NCBI GenBank assembly: GCA_964620485.1
Contig: CAZUGU010000007.1
Span: 1-64,000, forward strand
Source of the DNA: CAZTUH01 sp964620485
GTDB lineage: Bacteria > Pseudomonadota > Gammaproteobacteria > Burkholderiales > Burkholderiaceae_B
Direction of reading: 5' to 3'
Length of the DNA stretch: 64,000 bases
Of the stretch, positions 55,394 through 64,000 are shown piece by piece; position 1 is the stretch's first letter, and every line of letters starts with the position of its first letter. The notes beneath the pieces were generated by a model that was not told the DNA's origin, made no database searches, and saw only the letters and a list, made by a program, of their open reading frames with translations. The translations under genes and the position numbers were made by a program.

Positions 55394-56051
55394 CCTATGG
55401 ATTCTCCACTTCTATTTAAAGAAGTTATTTTAATATTAGAATATCAATATTTCATAGAATGAAATGTACTAAGAAATAATAAAAATAGTAATATTGAAAA
55501 TCAATGCAACTAATTATGAATTTATAATTCCGAAACTAAAATTAGTTAATTGGATATAAAATAGAATAGCCTTAATGAATATTCTAATACTTTCATTATA
55601 ATATTTTTATACAAGGTTAAATAGATTTGGAAATAGCTATTATCATAATCATTAAATTAAATGAATAAATTATCCTATAAGTTATACGTATTATTTCAAA
55701 ATTAATTAGAATTAAAATTAATCAATTTTTAATAAAGAAATCAAGATATATTTTAGATTTATTATATTAAGTAATAATTTTTTAATATTAAATTCTGTAT
55801 TGATAATTTTTTCATCAAGTCTACTAGTTTCAATAATTGGATTAACGAAAGCATTTCTGCTTCTTAATACTTATATTATAAGGTTTTTGATACTATATAA
55901 ATTTTAGAAAGATCTTTTATAGAGAATTTTAAAGAATTACTTTTTATTTAATATTTAAAATCTCAATGGATAAAAAATCTGAAAAGATCTTACAAATATA
56001 GTTTTGATAGATTTGTTATTTTAAATAATCAATTATTAAAAAATCTATAAT
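55394..56051. other. Gene-poor stretch between apaH and aroE
   Basis: 658 bases. On the minus strand a frame of about 50 codons without ATG (about 55718-55870) contains FVNPIIETSRLDEKIINT; I do not recognise it. No other signal. Confidence 0.5.
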
Positions 56052-56921
56052 TTAATTCAAAATTTGACCTTTACGTAAAGATCGTAAAACAGTTTCAGAA
56101 TCAGGATATTGTCCATGCCAAATGGAAAAACTTTCAGCTGCTTGAGCTACTAACATACCCAGCCCATCTGAATAGTTTATTGCTCCAAGGCTTTTAGCTT
56201 GACGAATAAATGCAGTATCACCGAGAATATCGTACATCATATCATATGCAAATGTTTCAGCAGTATATAAATCATCAGGCAAATTAAATACTATACCTTG
56301 CAAACTACTACTTGTAGCATTAATAACTAATTGCCATTTTTTTGATGTTTTTACACTATAAAAATCACCAGAACTAATTTCTAAATTTTTGTTATAAATA
56401 GAAGAATTACGACGAAAAGAGTCGGATAAAATATGAGCACGTTCTGGATTTCTGTTAATAATATGAATATGTTTACATCCTGATTCTATTAATGCTGGCA
56501 ATACACCACTTGCAGCACCACCAGATCCAATTAATAATATTCTAGAATTCTTTAAACAAAATCCTTGAAGTTTTAAATCATTTACTAATCCAATGCCATC
56601 TGTATTACATCCGCAAAGAATGCCATTTGAAGACCATAATGTATTGATAGATTTTCCTAAACAATCTTTTTTGGATAATTTATCTTTATTCAGAAGATTC
56701 AGAGCCATCTGTTTAAATGGTATAGTTATATTTAAACCATAACCACCATTAAGCAAAAAATTTCTAACAGTAGTATCAAAATTTTCTATAGAAGCTGTTA
56801 ATCTTTCATAGTAAATAGGTAATCCTATTTGAGCAGCAAAAGCATGATGAATTTTCGGAGACAGACTGTGAGATATTGGGTTCCCAATTACAGCACAGTG
56901 TCGAATAGTAGTATTTTTCAT
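56052..56921 (-). CDS. aroE: Shikimate dehydrogenase
   Basis: Reduces 3-dehydroshikimate with NADPH in chorismate synthesis. 289 aa. Substrate residues in GNPISHSLSPKIH (about 13-25) and the catalytic lysine in LNITIPFKQMA (about 60-70), NTDG for the second binding site, and the NADP loop LIGSGGAASGV (about 125-135). With aroQ at 57793 the shikimate pathway is represented twice in the window. Confidence 0.95.
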   Translation of the reverse strand: MKNTTIRHCAVIGNPISHSLSPKIHHAFAAQIGLPIYYERLTASIENFDTTVRNFLLNGGYGLNITIPFKQMALNLLNKDKLSKKDCLGKSINTLWSSNGILCGCNTDGIGLVNDLKLQGFCLKNSRILLIGSGGAASGVLPALIESGCKHIHIINRNPERAHILSDSFRRNSSIYNKNLEISSGDFYSVKTSKKWQLVINATSSSLQGIVFNLPDDLYTAETFAYDMMYDILGDTAFIRQAKSLGAINYSDGLGMLVAQAAESFSIWHGQYPDSETVLRSLRKGQILN

Positions 56922-57792
56922 AAAATTTTTTTATTTATATGGTTGATATATCTTGATAATTTTTAAAAACTATACTTAATTATCTTGAAATCTTAATTCG
57001 ACATAAATTTAAAAAATAACAATAATAATTTTTTGAAAAGTAAAGAAACGATTATATTTATATTTTATTATTTTTATAGAGGATCCATTTTCAGAAATCA
57101 AAAAACTTTCAAATGTATTTAATATTTATATAGCTAAATTATTTTACTTAAAACTATCAGAAAAATAATGAATATTCTCTATTTATTGAATAATAAAATT
57201 TTTAATGTTATAAAGTTATTTAATAAAAAATTGTTAAGAAAAATATGTATAGTTTTTAACTATGAAATATATTCATATGTCGAGTTTATTAAATAAATTG
57301 AATATAAACAAAAAGTAGCTGAAACCTTTATATTATGGAAAGTAGTATATAAAATAACACATAATATTGAAAATATATTTCAATAAACTTTGATTTATAT
57401 AAAAAAACTGACGAAATATTAGTAGCATCCTTCATATGAAGGATGCTACTAATATTTCGTTTCATGAAACTATATACAATTTATAATATCATAGATAGGA
57501 AATTCTCAATTGAAATAGAAAGCTTCTATATAAATAGGATATTGTATTATCGATCCGAAAACATTTATATTCAAGCAAAGCATTTGTATTTTCAAATTAA
57601 GTATATGATTTACTTCTTTCTAAGAATTATTTATTTTTAATTGCAATACGATTATGCTAAATTTTGAAAAGGAGTGTTTAATTTTCTCTAACTATGTTAG
57701 TCTTTTCTACTATTTATATAAGAATTGACGATAATTATCAATCTGTTAATCCTATTAAATCTAAAGTTATATAAAGTCATAGTCTTAAATTA
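56922..57792. other. Gene-poor stretch between aroE and aroQ
   Basis: 871 bases between divergent genes. Apart from the 50-bp palindrome at 57411-57460 I find nothing. An open frame of 65 codons beginning inside the palindrome (57443) has no family resemblance. Confidence 0.55.
57411..57460. repeat. 50-bp perfect palindrome
   Basis: Two 25-bp arms (start ACGAAATATTAGTAGCATCC) with no spacer, centred at TTCATATGAA. Not next to any gene end: about 490 bases from aroE and 330 from aroQ. Confidence 0.92.
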
Positions 57793-58245
57793 ATGAATAA
57801 AATGAATACGTCAAAAAAAATCTTAGTATTGCATGGCCCGAACTTAAATTTAGTTGGTACACGAGAACCAAATATTTATGGAAATCATTCGTTATTTCAG
57901 CTTAATTCCGAACTCGAAGAAATCGCAAAAGATTTAAATGGAACATTAGTTATATTGCAAAGTAATCATGAAGGCATCTTGATAGATCATATTCAAAAAA
58001 CAAGTCAAAATGATATCGATTTTATTATTATTAATGCTGGAGCTTATACACATACTAGCATTGCTTTACGTGATGCATTGTCTAGTGTTTCGATTCCATT
58101 TATTGAAGTACATTTATCTAACATTAAAAAAAGAGAGAAATTTCGTCATCAATCTTATTTAACTGATTTAGCTGTTGGAATTATAGCTGGCCTAGGTTTT
58201 GAAGGCTATAAAGCAGCTCTACGTTATGCATTGCTTGAAATATAA
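57793..58245 (+). CDS. aroQ: 3-dehydroquinate dehydratase, type II
   Basis: Third step of chorismate synthesis. 150 aa. LHGPNLNLVGTREPNIYG (about 14-31) with the catalytic tyrosine and arginine, QSNHEGILIDHI, INAGAYTHTSIALRDAL (about 77-93) and the catalytic histidine in EVHLSN. An alternative ATG two codons downstream (MNTSKK) is possible. aroQ-accB-accC is the Burkholderiales order; the tlpA gene usually upstream is missing. Confidence 0.96.
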   Translation: MNKMNTSKKILVLHGPNLNLVGTREPNIYGNHSLFQLNSELEEIAKDLNGTLVILQSNHEGILIDHIQKTSQNDIDFIIINAGAYTHTSIALRDALSSVSIPFIEVHLSNIKKREKFRHQSYLTDLAVGIIAGLGFEGYKAALRYALLEI

Positions 58246-58338
58246 AAGTCAAAAAATCCTATTTGATGATTGTTTTATCCAACAATTTTTATTTTGGGTA
58301 TCCTGTTAGAATGTAGGTTTGCTATTATTGGAAAATTT

Positions 58339-58746
58339 ATGGATCTTCGTAAACTTAAAACTTTAATTGATCTTGTAGCTGACTCGGGAATTGCAGAACT
58401 TGAAATTACAGAAGGGGAAGATAAAGTTCATATCGTTAAATTTACCCAACAGAAGATGCAATCAGTTACGAATCGAGAATCTAAATCTACTTCATCTGTG
58501 ATGAAGCATTGCGATCATATTGTTAAATCACCTATGGTTGGTACATTCTATCGTGCGCCAAATCCAGATGCCGATCCATTTGTTAATATTGGCCAAATTG
58601 TTAAAGAAGGTGAGCCACTTTGCATCATTGAAGCAATGAAACTACTTAATGAAATTGAAGCTGACAAATCAGGTACTATTAAGGAGATCCTAATTGAAAA
58701 TGGCGAACCTGTTGAATATGGACAATCTCTTTTTATTATCGGTTAA
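58339..58746 (+). CDS. accB: Biotin carboxyl carrier protein of acetyl-CoA carboxylase
   Basis: Carries the biotin between AccC and AccAD. The start is placed at MDLRKLKTLI (58339), the family start, for 135 aa; an open extension of 23 codons upstream is not conserved. The biotinyl domain fills the C-terminal 80 residues with the modified lysine in IEAMKLLNEIEAD. It lies directly before accC. Confidence 0.95.
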   Translation: MDLRKLKTLIDLVADSGIAELEITEGEDKVHIVKFTQQKMQSVTNRESKSTSSVMKHCDHIVKSPMVGTFYRAPNPDADPFVNIGQIVKEGEPLCIIEAMKLLNEIEADKSGTIKEILIENGEPVEYGQSLFIIG

Positions 58747-58754
58747 AATTATAA

Positions 58755-60107
58755 ATGCTTAAAAAAATCTTAATTGCGAACCGTGGTGAAATTGCACTAA
58801 GAATTCAACGTGCATGTCGAGAAATGGGTATTAAAACAGTTGTTATATATTCAGAAGCAGATCGTAACACTAAGTATGTTCGTTTGGCGGATGAATCAGT
58901 ATGTATTGGGCCTGCTGAATCAAAAAACAGTTATTTAAATATTCCCGCAATAATTGCAGCTGCTGAAGTGACAGATTCTGAAGCGATTCATCCTGGTTAT
59001 GGTTTTTTAGCAGAGAATGCTGACTTTGCTGAATGTGTTGAAAAGAGTGGTTTTATATTTATTGGTCCACATTTTGAAACTATTCGTCAAATGGGTAATA
59101 AAGTAGTTGCTAAACGTATTATGTTCAATGCAGGTATTTCGATTGTCCCAGGAACAGATGGAATCTTATTCGATGATTCCAATTTAATATTGGATATGGC
59201 TGCCAAAATAGGTTATCCAGTTATTATTAAGGCTGCTTCTGGTGGTGGTGGTCGAGGTATGCGAATAGTTTATAATAAAGAATCTCTTTTAAAATCTGTC
59301 AGATTAACACGTTCTGAATCAGATATTGCATTTAATAGTCCAGAAGTATATATAGAAAAATTTTTAAAAAATCCTCGTCATATTGAAATTCAAATTTTAG
59401 CTGATGGTAAAGGTAATGCAATTTTTCTAGGTGAAAGAGATTGCTCCATGCAACGTCGTAATCAGAAGATTATTGAAGAATCACCAGCACCTGGAATTTC
59501 TAAATATTATATAGATAACATCGGAAATCTTTGTGTAGCTGTTTGTAAACGAATAAGCTATCGTGGATTAGGAACATTTGAATTTTTATTTGAAAATAAT
59601 AAATTCTATTTCATAGAAATGAATACTCGCATTCAAGTAGAACATCCAGTCACAGAATTAGTAACTGGAATTGATTTAATTCAGGAACAAATAAAAATAG
59701 CTAGCGGTGAAAAACTTTTACTAAAACAAGACGATATTTTTTTAAATGGACATGCAATAGAATGTCGCATTAATGCTGAGGACCCATTCCAATTTATACC
59801 TAGCCCTGGCCGTATCACTAATTGGCATGCGGCTGGTGGACCAGGAATTCGTATTGATTCACATGTATTTAATGGATATTTTGTGCCACCGCATTATGAT
59901 TCAATGATTGCAAAAATTATTGCTTACGGTAAAAACCGTGACCAAGCACTAGCTCGTATGCGAGTTGGACTATCTGAAATGGTTATAGAGGGTGTATCTA
60001 CAAATATTCCCTTGCATCGAGAATTACTACAAGATATACAATTTCTTAAGGGAGGAATAGATATACACTATTTAGAATATAAAATGTCAAAACAATCCTG
60101 TCTTTAA
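58755..60107 (+). CDS. accC: Biotin carboxylase
   Basis: ATP-dependent carboxylation of biotin on AccB. 450 aa, full length. ILIANRGEIALRI at the start, glycine-rich ATP loop ASGGGGRGMR (about 161-170), metal ligands in FIEMNTRIQVEHPVTE (about 287-302) and the catalytic RDCSMQRRNQK region. The stop shares the bases TTAA with the stop of the convergent yggT. prmA, next in relatives, is missing. Confidence 0.97.
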   Translation: MLKKILIANRGEIALRIQRACREMGIKTVVIYSEADRNTKYVRLADESVCIGPAESKNSYLNIPAIIAAAEVTDSEAIHPGYGFLAENADFAECVEKSGFIFIGPHFETIRQMGNKVVAKRIMFNAGISIVPGTDGILFDDSNLILDMAAKIGYPVIIKAASGGGGRGMRIVYNKESLLKSVRLTRSESDIAFNSPEVYIEKFLKNPRHIEIQILADGKGNAIFLGERDCSMQRRNQKIIEESPAPGISKYYIDNIGNLCVAVCKRISYRGLGTFEFLFENNKFYFIEMNTRIQVEHPVTELVTGIDLIQEQIKIASGEKLLLKQDDIFLNGHAIECRINAEDPFQFIPSPGRITNWHAAGGPGIRIDSHVFNGYFVPPHYDSMIAKIIAYGKNRDQALARMRVGLSEMVIEGVSTNIPLHRELLQDIQFLKGGIDIHYLEYKMSKQSCL

Positions 60108-60664
60108 AGCATCAGTAAAGAAAAAACTAATCTAGTTAAAATCATTAATCCAATTTGAGTTAAAAATAGGACAATGATTGGTGAGAAATCGATAGTTGTG
60201 TTAGGTAATGATCGACGTACTGGATCTAGTAAAGGTGCTGTCAACATTTTGAGAAGTGACATAATTGGAGACATTGGATTAATCCAAGATATAATAGCTT
60301 GAGCTAATATTAACCACGTTGTTAAATTTAGAATCCATTTAGATATAGTAATAATTGAAACAACAATTAATCTACTAATTAGATTAGGTGGTACTGGATT
60401 ACCTAATGAAACTACTAGTATCAAAGTAAGATAGATCAAAGCAACTAGCCAACTGGCAAAAAGACTTGACCAATCTATAATTTTTCCAGGAAAAATTATC
60501 TTTTTTATAGGTAAGATAATCCAATCTGTGATCTGATAAATCGCGCTTGCGAATGGATTGAGAGGATGTAACCTCATTGCATATATCCAAGTTCGAGTAA
60601 TAAGGATACTTCCAAAAAGATTAAATGTAATTTCGAGTAAAAATCGTAGAATATCACCTAACAT
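60104..60664 (-). CDS. YggT family membrane protein
   Basis: 186 aa from MLGDILRFLLEITF (60664); an ATG four codons further up is less likely. Four hydrophobic segments in two repeats, each YggT unit ending with the pattern RTW-YA-RLHPLNPFASAIYQITDW or ISWINPMSPIMSLLKMLTAPLLDPVRR (only parts quoted in order). The family is linked to osmotic stress and to division/SepF loci in other phyla, but its role is not settled. Convergent with accC, overlapping by 4 bases. Confidence 0.88.
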   Translation of the reverse strand: MLGDILRFLLEITFNLFGSILITRTWIYAMRLHPLNPFASAIYQITDWIILPIKKIIFPGKIIDWSSLFASWLVALIYLTLILVVSLGNPVPPNLISRLIVVSIITISKWILNLTTWLILAQAIISWINPMSPIMSLLKMLTAPLLDPVRRSLPNTTIDFSPIIVLFLTQIGLMILTRLVFSLLML

Positions 60665-60778
60665 GCAGCATTCCAATTCAAGTCAAGTTGTTATTGATAT
60701 AAAATTTTATTGTTTAAAGTTTAGTTATGAAAATTTAGTTTTATTTTTTATAAATATTATTAACAAATATAGTAAAAC

Positions 60779-61849
60779 CTAATCCCAACTAAGAGCACTA
60801 CCTGACTGATAATCAATAACACGCGTTTCAAAAAAATTCCTTTCTTTTCGAAGATCTATCATTTCTGACATCCATGGAAATGGATTTATCTCGTTAGGAA
60901 ATTGTGGTTCGAGACCAATTTGTTGACAGCGACGGTTAGCAATAAACCGCAAGTAGGATTTGAACATAGAAGCATTTAATCCTAATACACCTCGTGGCAT
61001 TGTATCTTCGGCATAAGCATATTCTAATTCAACCGCTTTATGGAATAAAGAATAAATTTCTTCACGAAATTCTACCGTCCATAAATTAGGATTTTCAAGT
61101 TTAATAACATTAATTAAATCGATACCGAAATTACAATGCATGGATTCATCACGTAAAATATACATGTATTGCTCAGCAGAGCCTGTCATTTTATTTTGAC
61201 GACCTAGAGCTAAGATTTGTGTAAAACCAACATAAAAAAATAATCCTTCCATTAAACAAGCAAAAACAATTAGTGACTTCAGAAGAATTTGATCAGATTC
61301 AAGTGTACCGGTGATAAAACTTGGATTTGAAATAGAATCAATAAATGGTATTAGAAATGCGTCCTTGGCATGAATTGATTTAATCTCATTATATGCATTA
61401 AAAATTTCTGTTTCATCTAAATCAAGACTTTCCACAATATACTGATAAGCATGAGTATGGACAGCTTCTTCAAAAGCTTGACGTAGTAAAAATTGGCGAC
61501 ATTCAGGTGCTGTAATATGACGATAAGTCCCTAATACAATATTATTAGCTGCTAATGAATCTGCAGTAACAAAAAAACCGAGATTGCGCTTTACGATACG
61601 TCTTTCCTCTGAAGTTAATCCATTAGGAGATTTCCAAAGTGCGATATCACGTGCCATATTAATTTCTTGTGGCATCCAATGATTGGCACAACTTGCTAAA
61701 TATTTTTCCCAAGCCCATTTATATTTAAATGGTACCAGTTGATTAACATCAGTTTTACCATTAATAATACGTTTATCAGTAATCTTAACTCGACTGAATA
61801 TTTCATCTTTTTCATCAGATTTTTTTTTAGGAATTTTTAGGTCATTCAT
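60779..61849 (-). CDS. nrdB: Ribonucleoside-diphosphate reductase subunit beta
   Basis: Class Ia small subunit that houses the di-iron tyrosyl radical. 356 aa. Iron ligands and the radical site can be read in EEAVHTHAYQYI (Glu, His and the radical Tyr in the same spacing as E. coli Glu115, His118, Tyr122), and the second half in MEGLFFYVGF and RDESMHCNFGIDL. It follows nrdA 27 bases downstream on the minus strand. Confidence 0.96.
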   Translation of the reverse strand: MNDLKIPKKKSDEKDEIFSRVKITDKRIINGKTDVNQLVPFKYKWAWEKYLASCANHWMPQEINMARDIALWKSPNGLTSEERRIVKRNLGFFVTADSLAANNIVLGTYRHITAPECRQFLLRQAFEEAVHTHAYQYIVESLDLDETEIFNAYNEIKSIHAKDAFLIPFIDSISNPSFITGTLESDQILLKSLIVFACLMEGLFFYVGFTQILALGRQNKMTGSAEQYMYILRDESMHCNFGIDLINVIKLENPNLWTVEFREEIYSLFHKAVELEYAYAEDTMPRGVLGLNASMFKSYLRFIANRRCQQIGLEPQFPNEINPFPWMSEMIDLRKERNFFETRVIDYQSGSALSWD

Positions 61850-61876
61850 AATATGTAATTTTCAAATAAAACAAAT

Positions 61877-64000
61877 TTATTGACAAGTTTCACAATCTTC
61901 AAAATTAAAATTATTAGATCTTTCGTCTATAGTATATATTCTTTCGTGAGTTAATGATTCAGACAAAATTGAATTATTTTTTGGAATATTAGAAATAACG
62001 TTTTCATTAGAATTAACAGAGTTTAATTCACCACCTTGTCCGGTTGATTTTTCAGCACTGGTTGCACCAAGTGTCCGCAAATAATAAGTTGTTTTTAAGC
62101 CACGTCGCCATGCGAGTTGATAAATATCATCTAGTATCTTTCCAGATTTACCAATCATGTAAATATTTAATGATTGAGATTGATCGATCCATTTCTGTCT
62201 TCTAGATGCGCATTCAACTAGCCAATTTGGTGAAATTTCAAATGCAGTAGCATAAAGTTTTCTTAATTCAATTGGTATACGATTAATACGAGCAAGACTT
62301 CCGTCAAAGTATTTGAGATCTGAAACCATTACTGCATCCCATAAGCCAAGATTTTTCAAATCACGAACAAGATACTTATTAATAATTGTAAATTCTCCAG
62401 ATAGATTAGATTTTACATATAGATTTTGGAATGTTGGTTCAATACATGCAGATACTCCTACAATATTCGAAATTGTTGCAGTAGGAGCAATCGCAACACA
62501 ATTAGAATTTCTCATACCATATTGTTTAATACTGTTACGTAGACTGTTCCAGTCTAGTTTGCTAGATTCATCCACTTCAACATAATTACCGCGTTCATTG
62601 CGTAACATTTGAATTGTATCTAATGGCAATATACCACGTGACCAAAGTGAACCATTAAATGACTCATAGCAACCTCTTTCTTTAGCCAGTTCATTAGAAG
62701 CTAAATAAGCATAATAAGAAATTATTTCCATGGAATAATCTGAAAATTCAACAGCTTCATATGATTCATATGGTATGCGCATCATATGAAGACAATCTTG
62801 GAAACCCATAATACCAATTCCAATAGGGCGATGAAGTTGATTTGAATCTCGCGCTTTATCAACTGGATAGTAATTAATATCAATTACATTATCGAGCATA
62901 CGCATAGCGATCTTAGTTGTTTTTCTAATTTTTTCAATATCCAAGAAATAACCTTGTTTTGTAAGCATCATATGATTGACAAGATTTATCGATCCGAGAT
63001 TACAAACAGCAATTTCAAATTTGTTAGTATTCAGTGTAATTTCTGTACACAAATTTGAACTATGCACAATACCTATATGTTGCTGCGGAGAACGGATATT
63101 GCAAGAATCCTTAAAAGTAATCCATGGATGACCGGTCTCGAATAACATTGATAGCATTTTTCGCCATAATGAAAGCGCTGGTATTTTTTTAAATAAGGTA
63201 ATTTCTCCATTATCTATCTTAGACTCGTAATTTATGTATGATTTTTCAAAATCGATTCCATATTTGTCGTGCAGATCTGGGCAATCTGATGGTGAAAATA
63301 GAGTCCATTCACTATTTTCTATAACACGTTTCATAAATAAATCTGGAATCCAATTAGCTGTATTCATATCATGTGTTCTTCGTCTTTCATCTCCAGTATT
63401 CTTACGTAATTCTAAAAATTCTTCAATATCTAAATGCCAAGTCTCTAAATATGTGCAAACTGCACCTTTTCTTTTTCCACCTTGATTAACAGCAATAGCT
63501 GTATCGTTTACAACTTTCAAAAATGGAACCACTCCCTGACTCTGACCATTAGTGCCTTTAATATAACTATGTAATGCACGAACTGGCGTCCAATCATTAC
63601 CTAAACCACCTGCATACTTTGCTAGTAATGCATTTTCTTTTATAGCATCATAAATGCCAGAAAGTTCATCAGGAACAGTAGTTAGATAACAAGATGAAAG
63701 TTGTGGATGCAGCGTACCAGAATTAAAAAGTGTTGGGGTAGAATTCATAAAATTGAATGATGATAAAACATCATAAAATTTAATAGCATAAATTTCACGA
63801 TCTTTTTTTTCTTTTATAGCCAATCCCATAGCAACGCGCATAAAAAATATTTGCGGTAATTCAATTCTTTGACCTTTAATGTGAAGAAAATAACGATCAT
63901 ATAAAGTCTGAAGACCCAAATAATCAAATTGTAAATCGCGATTGGCATCCAATTTGTTAGCGATTTTATTTAAATTGAAATTTTTTAATTCAGGATCAAG
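61877..64000 (-). CDS. nrdA: Ribonucleoside-diphosphate reductase subunit alpha (partial)
   Basis: Large catalytic subunit of class Ia reductase, which makes deoxynucleotides. The frame is open through the right edge of the window (16 codons beyond a TTG at 63952, reading DPELKNFNLNKIANK), so the N-terminal part, including any ATP-cone, is missing here; about 707 residues are seen. Recognisable are SSCYLTTVPDE, the active-site cysteine segment CNLGSINLVN, the GIGIMGFQDCLHMM stretch, PTATISNIVGVSACIEPTF, and the C-terminal redox tail CETCQ. Confidence 0.96.
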   Translation of the reverse strand, partial: LDPELKNFNLNKIANKLDANRDLQFDYLGLQTLYDRYFLHIKGQRIELPQIFFMRVAMGLAIKEKKDREIYAIKFYDVLSSFNFMNSTPTLFNSGTLHPQLSSCYLTTVPDELSGIYDAIKENALLAKYAGGLGNDWTPVRALHSYIKGTNGQSQGVVPFLKVVNDTAIAVNQGGKRKGAVCTYLETWHLDIEEFLELRKNTGDERRRTHDMNTANWIPDLFMKRVIENSEWTLFSPSDCPDLHDKYGIDFEKSYINYESKIDNGEITLFKKIPALSLWRKMLSMLFETGHPWITFKDSCNIRSPQQHIGIVHSSNLCTEITLNTNKFEIAVCNLGSINLVNHMMLTKQGYFLDIEKIRKTTKIAMRMLDNVIDINYYPVDKARDSNQLHRPIGIGIMGFQDCLHMMRIPYESYEAVEFSDYSMEIISYYAYLASNELAKERGCYESFNGSLWSRGILPLDTIQMLRNERGNYVEVDESSKLDWNSLRNSIKQYGMRNSNCVAIAPTATISNIVGVSACIEPTFQNLYVKSNLSGEFTIINKYLVRDLKNLGLWDAVMVSDLKYFDGSLARINRIPIELRKLYATAFEISPNWLVECASRRQKWIDQSQSLNIYMIGKSGKILDDIYQLAWRRGLKTTYYLRTLGATSAEKSTGQGGELNSVNSNENVISNIPKNNSILSESLTHERIYTIDERSNNFNFEDCETCQ

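Noticed and set aside
55718..55870. Minus-strand stretch of about 50 open codons with FVNPIIETSRLDEKI
   Set aside because: No start codon and no recognisable family; could be a relic, but I cannot name the gene.
57443..57640. Open frame of 65 codons on the plus strand
   Set aside because: It begins inside the 50-bp palindrome, has no ribosome site and is dominated by Ile, Tyr and Phe codons as expected from AT-rich non-coding DNA.
1..64000. Mobile elements, prophage, CRISPR arrays, rRNA genes, tmRNA or RNase P RNA
   Set aside because: Looked for transposase-like frames, regular repeat-spacer patterns and RNA hallmarks; none was found.

Overview
The window is a piece of an AT-rich, reduced genome from a betaproteobacterium of the order Burkholderiales, most likely an intracellular symbiont. 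The order is argued from gene order: runs such as accA-tilS-lysC-tRNA-Ser-tRNA-Arg, pyrG-(kdsA)-eno-ftsB, sucA-sucB-lpd, pepP-ubiH-purH-ruvC-ruvA-ruvB, glnS-minC-minD-minE, dapB-bamE-(fur)-nadK-hemH-grpE-dnaK-dnaJ and aroQ-accB-accC are the Bordetella/Burkholderia layout with single genes missing. The low GC, the long non-coding stretches holding decayed genes, and the near absence of regulators, mobile elements and transport genes other than pst fit a host-restricted lifestyle. A Kinetoplastibacterium-like (Alcaligenaceae-related) symbiont is my best guess, but the genus cannot be fixed from this window alone.

Layout. 1-2039: end of the phosphate ABC transporter operon (pstC partial, pstA, pstB). 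2070-2834: tRNA-Pro, tRNA-Arg and tRNA-His. 3818-6952: dapA, a suhB whose catalytic site is lost, and a terC membrane protein. 6953-8575: a 1.6-kb gene-poor stretch with a possible lpxH relic and a 58-bp perfect palindrome. 8576-14184: cysS, accA, tilS, lysC, tRNA-Ser, tRNA-Arg. 14366-20506: cysE (epsC type, minus strand), pyrG, a kdsA pseudogene, eno, ftsB. 21230-26985: 2-oxoglutarate dehydrogenase complex, with sucA split in two overlapping frames, then sucB and lpd. 27048-30233: trpS, bamD (minus), rluD and an unrecognised 42-aa frame. 30297-43046: a long minus-strand block (minE, minD, minC, glnS, ruvB, ruvA, ruvC, purH, ubiH-like, pepP, a small zinc protein, a thioredoxin-like gene with large inverted repeats, pyrD). 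43305-47202: tRNA-Cys, tRNA-Gly, dapB, bamE, a fur relic, nadK. 47372-54447: hemH, grpE, dnaK with a near-consensus heat-shock promoter, dnaJ, a DUF3460 gene, a thiE pseudogene, rubredoxin, ruvX. 54566-64000: apaH, aroE, aroQ, accB, accC, yggT, nrdB and nrdA (runs off the end).

Together the intact genes keep lysine/diaminopimelate and chorismate synthesis, fatty-acid initiation, heme completion, deoxynucleotide and pyrimidine/purine synthesis, part of the TCA cycle, cell-division site selection, Holliday-junction repair, the outer-membrane BAM machine and protein folding. The decayed genes point to loss of Kdo/lipid A synthesis (kdsA, perhaps lpxH), thiamine synthesis (thiE) and iron regulation (fur); hrcA, recN, dusB, fis and algH are not seen at their expected places.

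The most unusual features are the catalytically dead SuhB, a thioredoxin-like gene whose N-terminal coding region is a perfect inverted copy of its own active-site region, the split sucA, and a genome-wide habit of long perfect palindromes between genes. No CRISPR array, insertion sequence, prophage or rRNA gene was seen.
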